A DNA stretch of 64,000 bases from Roseococcus thiosulfatophilus. GTDB taxonomy: Bacteria > Pseudomonadota > Alphaproteobacteria > Acetobacterales > Acetobacteraceae. Of the stretch, positions 26,381-35,984 are shown piece after piece (within the stretch, counting starts at the first letter, position 1; every line of letters starts with the position of its first letter). The stretch spans positions 114,280 to 178,279 of the forward strand of contig NZ_JAFFQY010000064.1 in the NCBI RefSeq assembly GCF_017311575.1, in the 5' to 3' direction. The translations under genes were made by a program, and so were the position numbers. A model generated the notes under the pieces. That model did no database searches. It had not been told where the DNA came from and saw only the letters and a program-made list of their open reading frames with translations.

Positions 26381-27508
26381 ATGGGGCTGGAGCGCAAGGT
26401 CGAGACCGCGCGCGTGCGCGCCAGCGATACGGCGCCCATCCTCTGGATGCTGGGCCATGCCGGCGCCGGGCAGAGCAGCCTGGTTGCGCACCTGGTCCAT
26501 GGCTGGCGCGCGGCCCTGCGCCCCGCCATCGAACCCGCCACCTCCACCGCCGAGCAGTTCGCCCATCCGGAGGAACTGCCCCTCATCCGCTTCCTGCTGA
26601 CCACGGGGCTGAGGCCGGGCGAGACCTATGACCCGTCGGAGGACATGGCCTTCATGGAGGCCGCGCCCGGCCTCATCCTGGTGACGGTGGCCGCCGCAGA
26701 ACTCGACCATGGCGGGCTGCGCGCCGCCCTGCGGACCATCCGCGACGCGCATCCCGAATGGCGCGTGCTCGTGGCGCAGACCCGGCTGCATGAGCTCTAT
26801 CCGGAGGGCGCGGGCCACCCCACCCCCTACCCCTTCACCCCGGCCGTCGCGGTGAACCCGGTCCCACCGGCCCTCGCGGCCGCGCTGGGCGCCCAGCGCG
26901 CCGCCTTCGACGGGCTGGCGGATGGCTTCGTGCCGCTGGACCTCACCGAGGGCGAGGGGCTGCGGGAGCCGCATGACTACGGCCTGCCCCAGTTGCTGGC
27001 CGCCATGCAGGCGCTGGCCCCCGAGCTTGTGCCCGGCCTCGCCCCCGGGCCCGACCCGGAGGAGGGCATCCGCCAGCAGGTCATCCTGCCCTGGGCCATG
27101 GCCGCCGCAGCGGCCGATGCGCCGCCCCTGCCCCTGCTGGGCGGCGTGCCGGCCATGGCCTTCCAGGCGGCCATGGTGCGCGCCATCGCGCGGCGCTACG
27201 GCCTGGGTTCCGACGCCGCCATCTGGGCCGCGCTGATCGCGGGGCTGGGCGCCGGTTTCCTTCTGCGCCACGCCATGTCCTGGATGGTGCGCCAGGTGTT
27301 GAAGCTGGCACCCTTCTGGGGAAGTGCCGCGGTCAGCGCCTGGACCTTCGCCGTCACCTGCGGACTGGGCGAAGCCGCCATCCGCATCTGCCGCGACGAG
27401 GCGGAGGACCGCCGTCCCACCCCGGCTGCCCTGCGCGCCGCCTTCCGCAACGGCCAGCGGCGCGGCGATGCGCTCCACGATGCGGGCCGCGGCGGCGCGC
27501 CCTACTGA
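26381..27508 (+). CDS. YcjF/DUF697-like protein with an altered P-loop domain
   Basis: The 375-residue protein has an N-terminal GTPase-like domain whose Walker A reads GHAGAGQSS: the invariant Lys is Gln, so nucleotide hydrolysis is doubtful. Residues about 240-340 resemble DUF697: a helical region ALIAGLGAGFLLRHA and WMVRQVLKLAPFWGSA that probably inserts in or touches the membrane. Related GTPase-DUF697 pairs are poorly understood. The ATG at 26381 has AAGG just upstream. Confidence 0.72.
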   Translation: MGLERKVETARVRASDTAPILWMLGHAGAGQSSLVAHLVHGWRAALRPAIEPATSTAEQFAHPEELPLIRFLLTTGLRPGETYDPSEDMAFMEAAPGLILVTVAAAELDHGGLRAALRTIRDAHPEWRVLVAQTRLHELYPEGAGHPTPYPFTPAVAVNPVPPALAAALGAQRAAFDGLADGFVPLDLTEGEGLREPHDYGLPQLLAAMQALAPELVPGLAPGPDPEEGIRQQVILPWAMAAAAADAPPLPLLGGVPAMAFQAAMVRAIARRYGLGSDAAIWAALIAGLGAGFLLRHAMSWMVRQVLKLAPFWGSAAVSAWTFAVTCGLGEAAIRICRDEAEDRRPTPAALRAAFRNGQRRGDALHDAGRGGAPY

Positions 27509-27585
27509 GATTTGTCCGTGCAGGGGTCCACAAGCCGCCCCAACACATGACATGATCGTCCGAACAACTTCGGGAGAGAATGTCC

Positions 27586-29283
27586 ATGCCGGACCCCACG
27601 CTGATCATCCGGGGCGGACTCGTGGCCGATGGCACCGGCGCCCCACCGCGCGAGGCGGACATCGCCCTGACCGGCGACCGCATCGCCGCCGTCGAGCGCC
27701 ACATCGTCGCCCCCCGCGGCACGCCCGAAATTGATGCCCGCGGCAAGCTGGTCACGCCGGGCTTCGTGGACATCCACACCCATTACGACGCGCAGGCCAC
27801 CTGGACCTCGGAGATCCTGTCCTCCTCGCTGCATGGCGTAACGACGGCGCTGCTGGGCAATTGCGGGGTGGGCTTCGCCCCCTGCCGGCCCGAGGCACGG
27901 GACATGCTGGTGAAGCTCATGGAAGGTGTCGAGGACCTTCCGGAAGTGGTTCTGACCGAAGGGCTTCCCTGGAATTGGGAAAGCTTCCCGGAATACCTGA
28001 ACGCCCTCGACAGCCGCCCCTATGACATGGACATCGCGACGCAGGTTCCGCATGCGGCACTCCGCGTCCATGTCATGGGCCGCCGTGGCTTCGAGCGCGA
28101 ACCCGCCACCGAGGCGGACCGCGCCGAGATGGCGCGCCTGGCGCGCGAGGGCATCGCGGAGGGGGCGCTGGGATTCTCCACCTCCCGCGCCATCGCCCAC
28201 AAGACGCTGGCGGGCGAGCCCACCCCCACCCTGGGCGCTGCCGAGATCGAGCTGGCCGAGATCGCCCGGGGCCTGGGCGGTGGCTGGATGCAGCTGATCT
28301 CCGACTTCGATGAGCCGGCGGAGGAGGAATGGGAACGCCTGCTCCGCATCCTGCGCCTCTCGGGCCGGCCGATGACCTTCTCGCTGTTGCAGCGCGAGTC
28401 CAAGCCCGACTTCTGGCGCTGGATCCTGGCGCAGGTGGACCGTGCCAATGCCGAGGGGCTGCGCGTCTCGGGCCAGGTGATGGGACGCCCGGTGGGGCTG
28501 ATGTTCGGGTGGGAGCTGTCCCAGCACCCCTTCCTGACACGGGCCGCCTACAAGGAAGTGGCGCATCTGCCCATTGACGCCCGAGCCGTGGCCCTGCGCG
28601 ACCCGGAGCGCCGCGCCCGCATCCTGGCCGAGCCGACGGACCCCGCGCTCAAGGCGCGCCTCAACAACTATGCCCGCATCTACAAGCTCACCATGGACTA
28701 CGAGCCGCCGCCCGAGACCAGCGTGCTGGAACAGGCCCGCGCCATGGGCCGCGACCCCGAGGACCTCTGCTACGACTGGATGCTGGAGGAAGGCGGCCGC
28801 GCCATCCTGAACAGGCCCCTGCTGAACTACGCGGACGGCAACCTGGATGCCATCCGCGAAATGGTCACCCACCCCCACACCCTGATGGGCCTCGGCGATG
28901 GTGGGGCGCATGTGGGCTATATCTGTGATGCCTCGGCGCCGACGCATATGCTGACCCATTGGGCGCGCGACCGCGCGCGGGGCGCGAAGCTGCCGGTGGA
29001 GTTCGTGGTGAAGCGGCTTTCGGCCGACAATGCCGCCGCGTTGGGGCTGAATGACCGCGGCAGGCTCGCACCCGGTCTCAAGGCTGACCTGAATGTCATT
29101 GATTTCGATGAACTCACCATCGAACGCCCGAACATGCGCTACGATCTGCCCGCGGGCGGGAAGCGGCTGGTGCAGGGGGCGCGGGGCTATGTCGCGACCC
29201 TCGTCTCCGGCCAGGTGGTCCACCAGAACGGAGAGGCCACGGGCGCCCTGCCCGGCCGGCTGATCCGGGGAGCCAAGCCATGA
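27586..29283 (+). CDS. N-acyl-D-amino-acid deacylase-family amidohydrolase
   Basis: The 565-residue amidohydrolase carries the metal motif DIHTHYDAQ (HxH), the GNCG motif with the bridging Cys typical of D-aminoacylases, AHKTLAGEPTPT and GDGGAHVGYICD. It should cleave N-acyl-D-amino acids or similar amides in the cytoplasm. The ATG at 27586 is 7 bp after GGGAGAG; an ATG at 27580 is too close to that site. Its stop overlaps the start of a paralogue by 4 bp. Confidence 0.92.
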   Translation: MPDPTLIIRGGLVADGTGAPPREADIALTGDRIAAVERHIVAPRGTPEIDARGKLVTPGFVDIHTHYDAQATWTSEILSSSLHGVTTALLGNCGVGFAPCRPEARDMLVKLMEGVEDLPEVVLTEGLPWNWESFPEYLNALDSRPYDMDIATQVPHAALRVHVMGRRGFEREPATEADRAEMARLAREGIAEGALGFSTSRAIAHKTLAGEPTPTLGAAEIELAEIARGLGGGWMQLISDFDEPAEEEWERLLRILRLSGRPMTFSLLQRESKPDFWRWILAQVDRANAEGLRVSGQVMGRPVGLMFGWELSQHPFLTRAAYKEVAHLPIDARAVALRDPERRARILAEPTDPALKARLNNYARIYKLTMDYEPPPETSVLEQARAMGRDPEDLCYDWMLEEGGRAILNRPLLNYADGNLDAIREMVTHPHTLMGLGDGGAHVGYICDASAPTHMLTHWARDRARGAKLPVEFVVKRLSADNAAALGLNDRGRLAPGLKADLNVIDFDELTIERPNMRYDLPAGGKRLVQGARGYVATLVSGQVVHQNGEATGALPGRLIRGAKP

Positions 29284-30974
29284 AGCACGACCTCGTCATC
29301 CGCAACGGCTGGGTGCTGGACGGCACCGGCGCCCCCGGTTTCCAGGCCGATATCGCCCTGGATGGCGACACCATCACCACGGTCGGCACCGTGCATGGCT
29401 CTGGCCGCGAGGAACTGGACGCCAAGGGCCTGCTGGTCACGCCAGGCTTCGTGGACATCCACACCCATTACGACGGCCAGGCGGTGTGGGATTCCCACCT
29501 GGCCCCCTCCGCCCTGCACGGCGTCACCACGGCGCTGATGGGCAATTGCGGCGTGGGCTTCGCGCCCTGCCGCGCCGAGGACCGCGACACGCTCATCGAA
29601 CTCATGGAGGGTGTGGAGGACATCCCCGGCCCCGTGCTGCACGAGGGGTTGAACTGGTCCTGGGAGAGCTTTCCCGAATATCTCGACGCGCTCGAGCGCA
29701 AGGCCCGCGACATCGACATCGCGGCCCTGCTGCCGCATGGCGCCGTGCGCGTGAACGTGATGGGCGAGCGCGCCTTGCGCCTGGAGAACGCGACCTCCGA
29801 GGAGATCGCCCGCATGCGCGCCATCACGGCCGAGGCGGTGGCGGCCGGGGCCTTCGGCACCAGCACCAGCCGCACCATCAGCCACAAGACGCTGGCCGGC
29901 GACCCCACACCCACCCTGAAGGCGCAGGAGGAGGAGCTGATCGGCCTCGCCGCCGGCATGGCGGAGGGCGGCGGTGGCCTGCTGGAACTGGTGTCGGACT
30001 GGAACACGCCGGACCCGGCCACGGAATTCGCCATCGTCCGGCGCGTGGCCGCGGCCTCGGGCCAGCCCGTGGTGTTCAGCCTGACGGCACGCCATGACCG
30101 CACCGAGGCCTGGAAGGAGCTCCTGGCCCTGTCCGGGGAGGCCATCGCGGCCGGGCTCGACATTCGGCCCGTCTTCCCGCCGCGGCCGATCGGCATCCTG
30201 ATGGGGCTGGTGGGGTCGCAGAACCCATTCTCGGGCTGCCGCTCCTACCGTGAAATCGCGCACCTGCCGCCGGCCGAGCGCGCGGCGGCCATGCGCGAGC
30301 CCGCCCGCCGCGCCGCCATCCTCTCCGAGGACCGGGTGGCGGGATCCAACTTCCCCCTCATCACCCGGCTGCACTGGTCGCGGATGTTCCCTTTCGGTGA
30401 CCCGCCCGACTACGCCCCGCCGCGCGAGGCGAGCCTGGAAGCCCAGGCCGCGCGCGAAGGCCGCAGCCCGGAGGAGGTCGCCTATGACCTGCTCTGCGCC
30501 GGGGATGGGAGCGCCTTCATCTTCGCACCACTCACGAACTTCGCCGACTACACGCTTGATGCATCAGCCGAATGCCTGCGCCATCGCCATGCCATCGTGG
30601 GGCTGTCCGATGGCGGGGCGCATGTGGGCTTCATCTCGGATGGCAGCTTCCCGACCTTCACCCTGATGCACTGGTCGAAGCGCGGCTTCCCCATGGAGGA
30701 ACTGATCCGCCGCCAGACCAGCGACACCGCCCGCGCCATGGGCCTGGCGGATCGCGGCGTCCTGGCGCCGGGGATGCTGGCGGACATCAACCTCATCGCG
30801 GAAGGGGAACTCGCCCTGCCCCCGCCGCGCATGATTCATGACCTGCCGGCCGGCGGGAAACGCCTGATCCAGGGCGCGCGCGGCTACCAGGCCACCATCA
30901 AGCGCGGCCAGATCACCTACCGGAACGGCGCGCCCACCGGACGCCTGCCAGGGCGGCTGCTGCGCCGCCATTAG
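29280..30974 (+). CDS. N-acyl-D-amino-acid deacylase-family amidohydrolase, tandem paralogue
   Basis: The 564-residue paralogue of the preceding enzyme has the same landmarks: DIHTHYDGQ, GNCGVGFAPC, SHKTLAGDPTPT and SDGGAHVGFISD. It is roughly half identical by eye to its neighbour, so the pair probably has related but distinct substrates or forms a hetero-oligomer. Its stop (30972-30974) interlocks with the convergent stop of the AI-2E-type permease. Confidence 0.92.
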   Translation: MKHDLVIRNGWVLDGTGAPGFQADIALDGDTITTVGTVHGSGREELDAKGLLVTPGFVDIHTHYDGQAVWDSHLAPSALHGVTTALMGNCGVGFAPCRAEDRDTLIELMEGVEDIPGPVLHEGLNWSWESFPEYLDALERKARDIDIAALLPHGAVRVNVMGERALRLENATSEEIARMRAITAEAVAAGAFGTSTSRTISHKTLAGDPTPTLKAQEEELIGLAAGMAEGGGGLLELVSDWNTPDPATEFAIVRRVAAASGQPVVFSLTARHDRTEAWKELLALSGEAIAAGLDIRPVFPPRPIGILMGLVGSQNPFSGCRSYREIAHLPPAERAAAMREPARRAAILSEDRVAGSNFPLITRLHWSRMFPFGDPPDYAPPREASLEAQAAREGRSPEEVAYDLLCAGDGSAFIFAPLTNFADYTLDASAECLRHRHAIVGLSDGGAHVGFISDGSFPTFTLMHWSKRGFPMEELIRRQTSDTARAMGLADRGVLAPGMLADINLIAEGELALPPPRMIHDLPAGGKRLIQGARGYQATIKRGQITYRNGAPTGRLPGRLLRRH

Positions 30975-32812
30975 GCCCGGTCCTGGTCCTCGCCCGCCTG
31001 GCAGGCCTGGTCGGCGGTGGCCTCCATGCTGTTGGTCACGGACCCTGCGCCTTCCTGGCGCAGGGCCTCGGCCAGGCGCCCCTCATTGCCGATGACCAGC
31101 ACATTCACCTCCACCCCAGGCAGGCGCCGCTTCACCCGGCGCAGGATGGAACGCGCGGCGGCGGTGGAGCCCATGCCCTCCACCGTGCAAAGCCAGGCCT
31201 GGCGGATGCGCGCCAGTTCCTCGGCAGGGGTGGCATCGCCGCGCAGCATCTCGGCCGGGGCGGCGCCGGCGTCCAGCCCACGCTTGCGCATCACCTGGGC
31301 CAGCATGGCGGCCGCCGCCATGTCGAAGGGGCCCCGCCCGCCCACGCAGAGCACAGGGCCGGCGTCGGGGCGTGGCGCGGGGGGCGGCACCGCGGGCGCG
31401 TCCTTCCCTGCCGCAGGGGGCGGCACATCGGCCTCCACATCCTCCTCCAGATCCTCGAGCAGCGCGGCCAGGCGGGCGCGCATGCCATCAAGCTGGCGTT
31501 CGCCCAGTCGGCCGCGCTGGGCATCGCCCTGTGCCAGGACGAGCCCCGGCAGCGCCACCGTGTCGTAGTAGCGGGAGAGGCGGCATTCCTTCAGCGCCAT
31601 CTCCGCCTGCTCGGCCAGCGCATCGGGGTCGTCGCCCAAGGCGCGCTGGTAGAAGGTTTCGGGCGGTTCGAGGGGTGGTCGGTCGCCCAGCGCCACCTCC
31701 AGGAACTCGAAGCGTTCCACATGCCGCCCCAGCACCACCAGGCAGACGGTGAGCGGCACCGCCATCACCAGCCCGATGGGGCCCCAGAGCCAGGTCCAGA
31801 AGGTGGCCGCCACGATGACGGCGATGGGGGAGAGGCCGGTGGAACGCCCGAAGATCAGTGGCTCGAACACCTGGCCCATCGCCCCCTCGCCCACTGCGAA
31901 GAGCAGCAGCACCAGCAGGGGCATCGTCCAGCCGGGCTCCACCGCCAGCGCCAGGATCAGCGGGAAGGCGACGGCGATGATGGTGCCCACGAAAGGCACG
32001 AAGCGCATCAGCCCGGCCACGATACCCCACAGGATGGGCTGCGGCACGCCGATGAAGAACAGCGCCAGCGCGATGACCATCCCGTAGGCCGAGTTCATCG
32101 CCACCTGCGCCAGGAAGAAGCGCGAGAGGCGATAGGCCGCGTCGTCCATGGCGGCCATGGTGCGCTGCAGGTCATGCGCGCCGATCAGGCGGATGAGGCG
32201 GTCGCGCAGATCCTCGCGGTAGAGCAGCACGAAGATGACGAAGACGATGACGATGCCGAAGGTGGCGAGCGGGTAGAGCAAGGGCTCGACCACCGTGCGC
32301 AGCACTTCGAAGGTGCGGGGCGGCGGCGGATGCACCTGTACCGGCAATGGCCGCACCGGGTCGGCGGCGGGGATGGGTGCTGGCTCAGGGGCCGCCGCGC
32401 GTTCCGCGCCGGCGGCGAGGCCCTGGAGCATCTCCTGCACGCGCTCGATCATCCCGCCGCTCGCATTGATGGAGGCCAGCTTCCGGGTCAGCTCGAACTG
32501 GTAGAAGGGAATGTCGCTGGCCAGCTCACTGAGCTGCCGGGCCATGACCAGGCCCAGCACCAGGAGGACCGCGACGGCGGCCAGCACCGCCGCCAGCACG
32601 GCCAGCACCCGCGGGTTGCCGACCCGGCGCAGCGCGCGCACGATGGGCGCCAGCACGAAGGAGAGCAGCACGGCCAGCGCCAGGGGCACCAGCAGTTCCC
32701 GCGCGAAGTAGAGCACGGCAATGACCAGCAGCGCGGTCAGCGCCAGGTTGGTTCCCCCCTCAGGGGCGCCCGCCGGCCGGATGGAATGGTAGGCACGGCG
32801 GAAATCGGACAT
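30971..32812 (-). CDS. AI-2E/PerM-family permease with a long C-terminal domain
   Basis: The 613-residue protein starts with paired helices (NLALTALLVIAVLYFA and on), a soluble insertion about 130-170 and further membrane helices to about 365. It includes the family motif FVPFVGTIIAVAFPLILAL and GIPVG-like loops. Residues about 370-613 are soluble: an acidic helical linker, a Pro-rich spacer and an alpha/beta segment (GPVLCVGGRGPFD, VNVLVIGN). This tail is not part of the basic PerM fold. Transport substrate unknown. Confidence 0.85.
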   Translation of the reverse strand: MSDFRRAYHSIRPAGAPEGGTNLALTALLVIAVLYFARELLVPLALAVLLSFVLAPIVRALRRVGNPRVLAVLAAVLAAVAVLLVLGLVMARQLSELASDIPFYQFELTRKLASINASGGMIERVQEMLQGLAAGAERAAAPEPAPIPAADPVRPLPVQVHPPPPRTFEVLRTVVEPLLYPLATFGIVIVFVIFVLLYREDLRDRLIRLIGAHDLQRTMAAMDDAAYRLSRFFLAQVAMNSAYGMVIALALFFIGVPQPILWGIVAGLMRFVPFVGTIIAVAFPLILALAVEPGWTMPLLVLLLFAVGEGAMGQVFEPLIFGRSTGLSPIAVIVAATFWTWLWGPIGLVMAVPLTVCLVVLGRHVERFEFLEVALGDRPPLEPPETFYQRALGDDPDALAEQAEMALKECRLSRYYDTVALPGLVLAQGDAQRGRLGERQLDGMRARLAALLEDLEEDVEADVPPPAAGKDAPAVPPPAPRPDAGPVLCVGGRGPFDMAAAAMLAQVMRKRGLDAGAAPAEMLRGDATPAEELARIRQAWLCTVEGMGSTAAARSILRRVKRRLPGVEVNVLVIGNEGRLAEALRQEGAGSVTNSMEATADQACQAGEDQDRA

Positions 32813-32947
32813 GGGGGGCGAAACTCCTTCGCCGGGGCGGCGATACGCGTCGCGCCCTCAACGCCCGGTGAAGTGCGCGGTTGCCGGCCGCGCGTGATCG
32901 CTGAAGGGCGGAACGCCCGGAAGCGTGAATGACGCGCCTCAAGACTC

Positions 32948-33841
32948 TCACCCCAGGCGGGCGAAGGTCAGCTCATGCTTGTTGTGGGCGCCGTGGAACA
33001 GCGTGGCGCCGGGAATGGCGGCGAACTCCGCCACCACGGCGTGGTCGGTCGGTCCCTGAAACTTCACGGAACAGACGAGGTTGGTGGCGACCGGCAGCCA
33101 GCGCCGGACAAGGGCGAGCAGCCGCGCCGGGTAGCAGATGACGTCGCTGAACAGCCACTCCACCGGCTCGGGCTCCAGGGCGAAGGCGCTGTCCTGCCGC
33201 CAGGTGACGCCGGGCATGGCCATGACGCGCGGATCGAGCGGCGCCTTGTCCACCGCCGTCACCTGCGCGCCGAGCTGGGCCAGCGCCCAGGTCCAGCCGC
33301 CGGGCGAGGCGCCAAGGTCGAGGCAGCGTGCGCCCGGCGCCGGATGCCGGCCGAGCCGTGTCAGCGCCTCCCAGAGTTTCAGATAGGCGCGGGAGGGCGG
33401 GCCCTCACGGTCCTCCACGAAGCGCACCGCGCCGCCCGGGAAGGGCGAGGACTTGGTGGGGGAGGCCAGCAGCAGCCCCGTCTCCAGCAGCGTCCAGCCA
33501 CCCAGATGCCCGGTGGGCGCTGGTTCGGGAAAGACGAGTGGGCGGGCCTTCACCGGTGGCAGCCGCGCCTCGATCAGGGCGGCGCGGCGGTGATGCAGGG
33601 CGGGCACGAGCGACCAGTTGCGCTGGATGGCGCGCAGCGCGTCCGCGGCCTCCTTGATGGAGCCGGCCGCGATCTCGCGCGGGGCGTCCCAAACATCCAG
33701 CGCCCAGGCGGCGGGCGCCGGCGGGTCGGGCGAAAGGGCGAGGCGCCCATGCCAGCGCAGCACAGCGCGGCCGGAGAGGGTGAGCTCCTCCTCCAGCGCC
33801 GTCTCCAGCCCCTCATCGGCCAGGTAGGCGGCGCGGATCAT
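32948..33841 (-). CDS. RlmM-like 23S rRNA ribose methyltransferase
   Basis: The 297-residue FtsJ-type enzyme has the SAM motif DLGASPGGWTWALA (about 174) and the K-D-K-E tetrad: Lys in AYLKLWEA, Asp in FSDVICYP, Lys in CSVKFQG, Glu in KHELTF. The closest known role is 2'-O-methylation of C2498 in 23S rRNA. The start overlaps DUF423 by 4 bp. Confidence 0.85.
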   Translation of the reverse strand: MIRAAYLADEGLETALEEELTLSGRAVLRWHGRLALSPDPPAPAAWALDVWDAPREIAAGSIKEAADALRAIQRNWSLVPALHHRRAALIEARLPPVKARPLVFPEPAPTGHLGGWTLLETGLLLASPTKSSPFPGGAVRFVEDREGPPSRAYLKLWEALTRLGRHPAPGARCLDLGASPGGWTWALAQLGAQVTAVDKAPLDPRVMAMPGVTWRQDSAFALEPEPVEWLFSDVICYPARLLALVRRWLPVATNLVCSVKFQGPTDHAVVAEFAAIPGATLFHGAHNKHELTFARLG

Positions 33842-34188
33842 GCGCGTGGGGGCGCCCGCAAGGCCAGTGCCACCAGCACCAGCCAGCCCGCCATCAGCGC
33901 GAAGCCGCCCAACGGCGCGATCGGCCCGGGCGAGACGCCCGTGAAGGCGCGGAACAGCACGGCCCCAGAGAACAGCACCAGCCCGGGCAGCATCAGCGCC
34001 GCCACCGCCCTGCCCCGCGCGTCATTCCACACGCCGAAGGCCAGCAGCGCCGGCGCGTGCCAGCCCAGGATCATGGCCACCGACTGCACCATCTCCCGCG
34101 CGTCGAGGGGCGCATGGGCGCCGAGGGCCGCGAGGGCCACGGCGGCGCAACCCGCCAGGCCCGCCGCGCTGAACCAGAGTCTTTGCAT
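33838..34188 (-). CDS. DUF423 family membrane protein
   Basis: The 116-residue protein has four hydrophobic segments and the family signature GAHAPLDAREMVQSVAMILGWHAPALLA. Function unknown. The ATG at 34188 lies 8 bp after the nfi stop and its stop overlaps the rRNA methyltransferase start, so all three form an operon. Confidence 0.88.
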   Translation of the reverse strand: MQRLWFSAAGLAGCAAVALAALGAHAPLDAREMVQSVAMILGWHAPALLAFGVWNDARGRAVAALMLPGLVLFSGAVLFRAFTGVSPGPIAPLGGFALMAGWLVLVALALRAPPRA

Positions 34189-34196
34189 GCCCCTCT

Positions 34197-34898
34197 CTAC
34201 TGCGCGTCGGACGGCGGCGCCATGGCCGCGCGGCGCGCCTGTCCGGCCCATTCATGCGCCGCACGGGTGGGCTCGGGCAGGCGGCGGCCGCGCAGCGTGG
34301 CCCGCACCCAGTGCAGCGCGGTATCGAGGCTGACGCGGTGGCCGAGCGAAATATGCAGCGGGTTGGCGCGCGCCCGGCTGCGCAGCAGCGCTCCCACCAC
34401 CTCGCCGCGGTCCGACACCTCGACCATGGCGCCGGGTGCCTCGCCCAGCGGGGAAGCGGGCTGGCCCACCAGCCGCGACTTGGCGACGCCGATGCTGGGC
34501 AGGTCCGTCACCACGCCCAGATGCGTCGCGATGCCGCAGCGGCGCGGGTGGGCGATGCCCTGGCCATCCACCATCAGCAGGTCTGGCGGTTCAGGCAGTT
34601 GCGCCAGCGCGGCCTCGATGGCGGGCACCTCCCGAAAGGCCAGCAGCCCAGTGATGTAGGGCATGGGCGCCGGCAGGCTCACGGCGGCGCGCGCCACGGG
34701 TTCCAGCGAGGGCCAGGCCAACACCACCACCGCCGCATGCACCATCCGCGCGGGGTCGAAGCGCGAGGAGGAGACATCCACCCCCGCGATGCGCCGCACC
34801 TCGCCCAGCGCGTCCTGCCGTACCGCCCGCGCGGCCAGTTCCAGCTGGCATCTACGCAGTTTCACGAGGTCGCTTCTGGGGGGTGCGCGGCTTGTCAT
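34197..34898 (-). CDS. nfi: Deoxyinosine 3'-endonuclease (endonuclease V)
   Basis: It nicks DNA on the 3' side of deaminated adenine. The 233-residue protein has catalytic Asp in AGVDVSSSRFD, Glu in LLAFREVPAI and Asp in LLMVDGQGIAHPRRCGIATHLG, plus KSRLVG. The ATG at 34898 gives the usual length; longer frames run into the oppositely oriented oxidoreductase gene. Confidence 0.95.
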   Translation of the reverse strand: MTSRAPPRSDLVKLRRCQLELAARAVRQDALGEVRRIAGVDVSSSRFDPARMVHAAVVVLAWPSLEPVARAAVSLPAPMPYITGLLAFREVPAIEAALAQLPEPPDLLMVDGQGIAHPRRCGIATHLGVVTDLPSIGVAKSRLVGQPASPLGEAPGAMVEVSDRGEVVGALLRSRARANPLHISLGHRVSLDTALHWVRATLRGRRLPEPTRAAHEWAGQARRAAMAPPSDAQ

Positions 34899-34949
34899 AC
34901 GGACAAGGTGCAGTAGTTTCCGGAACATCGCTGCACAAGACGGGAATGG

Positions 34950-35984
34950 ATGATGGCCGGAACGATGCGCGCGCTGCTGCTGCGCGAACATGGCGACCTC
35001 GACAAGCTCCAGGTGGTGGAAGACCACCCCATGCCGGTGGCCGATGAGGGGCATGTCGTCATCCGCGTCGGCGCCTCCTCCTTCAACTACCATGACGTAT
35101 TCACGGTGAAGGGCATGCCGGGCATCAAGGTGCCCATGCCGGTCGTCATCGGCCTCGACATGGCGGGGACCATCACCGAGGTGGGTGCTGGCGTCTCCGG
35201 CTGGTCGGTGGGGGACCGCGTGCTGGTCAACCCGCTGAACAAGAAGAAGGGGCTGATGGGCGAGATGCTCGATGGCGGCATGGCGCAGTATTGCCGCGTC
35301 GCCGCCGACCAGCTCATCAAGATGCCCGCCGGCGTGACCTTCGCGCAGGCGGCTTCGCTGCCAGTCGCCTACGGCACGGCGCACCGCATGATCGTGACGC
35401 ACAACACCATCAAGGCCGGCGACAAGGTGCTGATCCTCGGCGCCTCGGGTGGGGTGGGCACGGGCTGCGTCATCCTGGCCAAGCAGCTGGGCGCGCATGT
35501 CATCGCCTGCGCGGGCTCGGCCGAGAAGTGCGAGGCGCTGCTCAAGATGGGCGCCGACGAGGCCATCAACTACAACGAGGTGGACTTCTCCAAGTGGGCC
35601 ACCGAGAAGTACGGCAAGCCGCAGCGCCGCAACTATGAGGGCGGGGTGGACGTCGTCATCAACTTCACCGGCGGCGACACCTGGGCCAAGACGCTGCGCT
35701 GCGTGAAGCGTGGCGGCAAGATCCTGGTCTGCGGCGCCACCGCCGGCCACGACCCTAAGGAGGACCTGCGCTACGTCTGGTCCTTCGAGCTGCAGATCAT
35801 CGGCTCCAACTCCTTCTACGACGACAACCTGGCCGCCCTGATGGAGATGATCCAGGACGGGCGCATCGCGCCGGTTCTCGACAAGGTGCTCCCGCTCGAT
35901 GAGGCCGCGGAGGGCCTGCGCCTGATCCGCGACCGCGAGGTGCTGGGCAAGGTGGTCGTGCTGCCGAACGGAGACGAAGGATGA
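34950..35984 (+). CDS. Zinc-independent medium-chain dehydrogenase/quinone reductase-like enzyme
   Basis: The 344-residue NAD(P)-dependent oxidoreductase has a GroES-like N-domain (GLDMAGTITEVGAGVSGWSVGDRV) and a Rossmann domain with LILGASGGVGTGCV near 165. The four structural-zinc cysteines are absent, pointing to the quinone-oxidoreductase/enoyl-reductase side of the superfamily. It leads a three-gene operon with a thioesterase and an acyl-CoA ligase, so an acyl-chain substrate is plausible. Confidence 0.88.
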   Translation: MMAGTMRALLLREHGDLDKLQVVEDHPMPVADEGHVVIRVGASSFNYHDVFTVKGMPGIKVPMPVVIGLDMAGTITEVGAGVSGWSVGDRVLVNPLNKKKGLMGEMLDGGMAQYCRVAADQLIKMPAGVTFAQAASLPVAYGTAHRMIVTHNTIKAGDKVLILGASGGVGTGCVILAKQLGAHVIACAGSAEKCEALLKMGADEAINYNEVDFSKWATEKYGKPQRRNYEGGVDVVINFTGGDTWAKTLRCVKRGGKILVCGATAGHDPKEDLRYVWSFELQIIGSNSFYDDNLAALMEMIQDGRIAPVLDKVLPLDEAAEGLRLIRDREVLGKVVVLPNGDEG

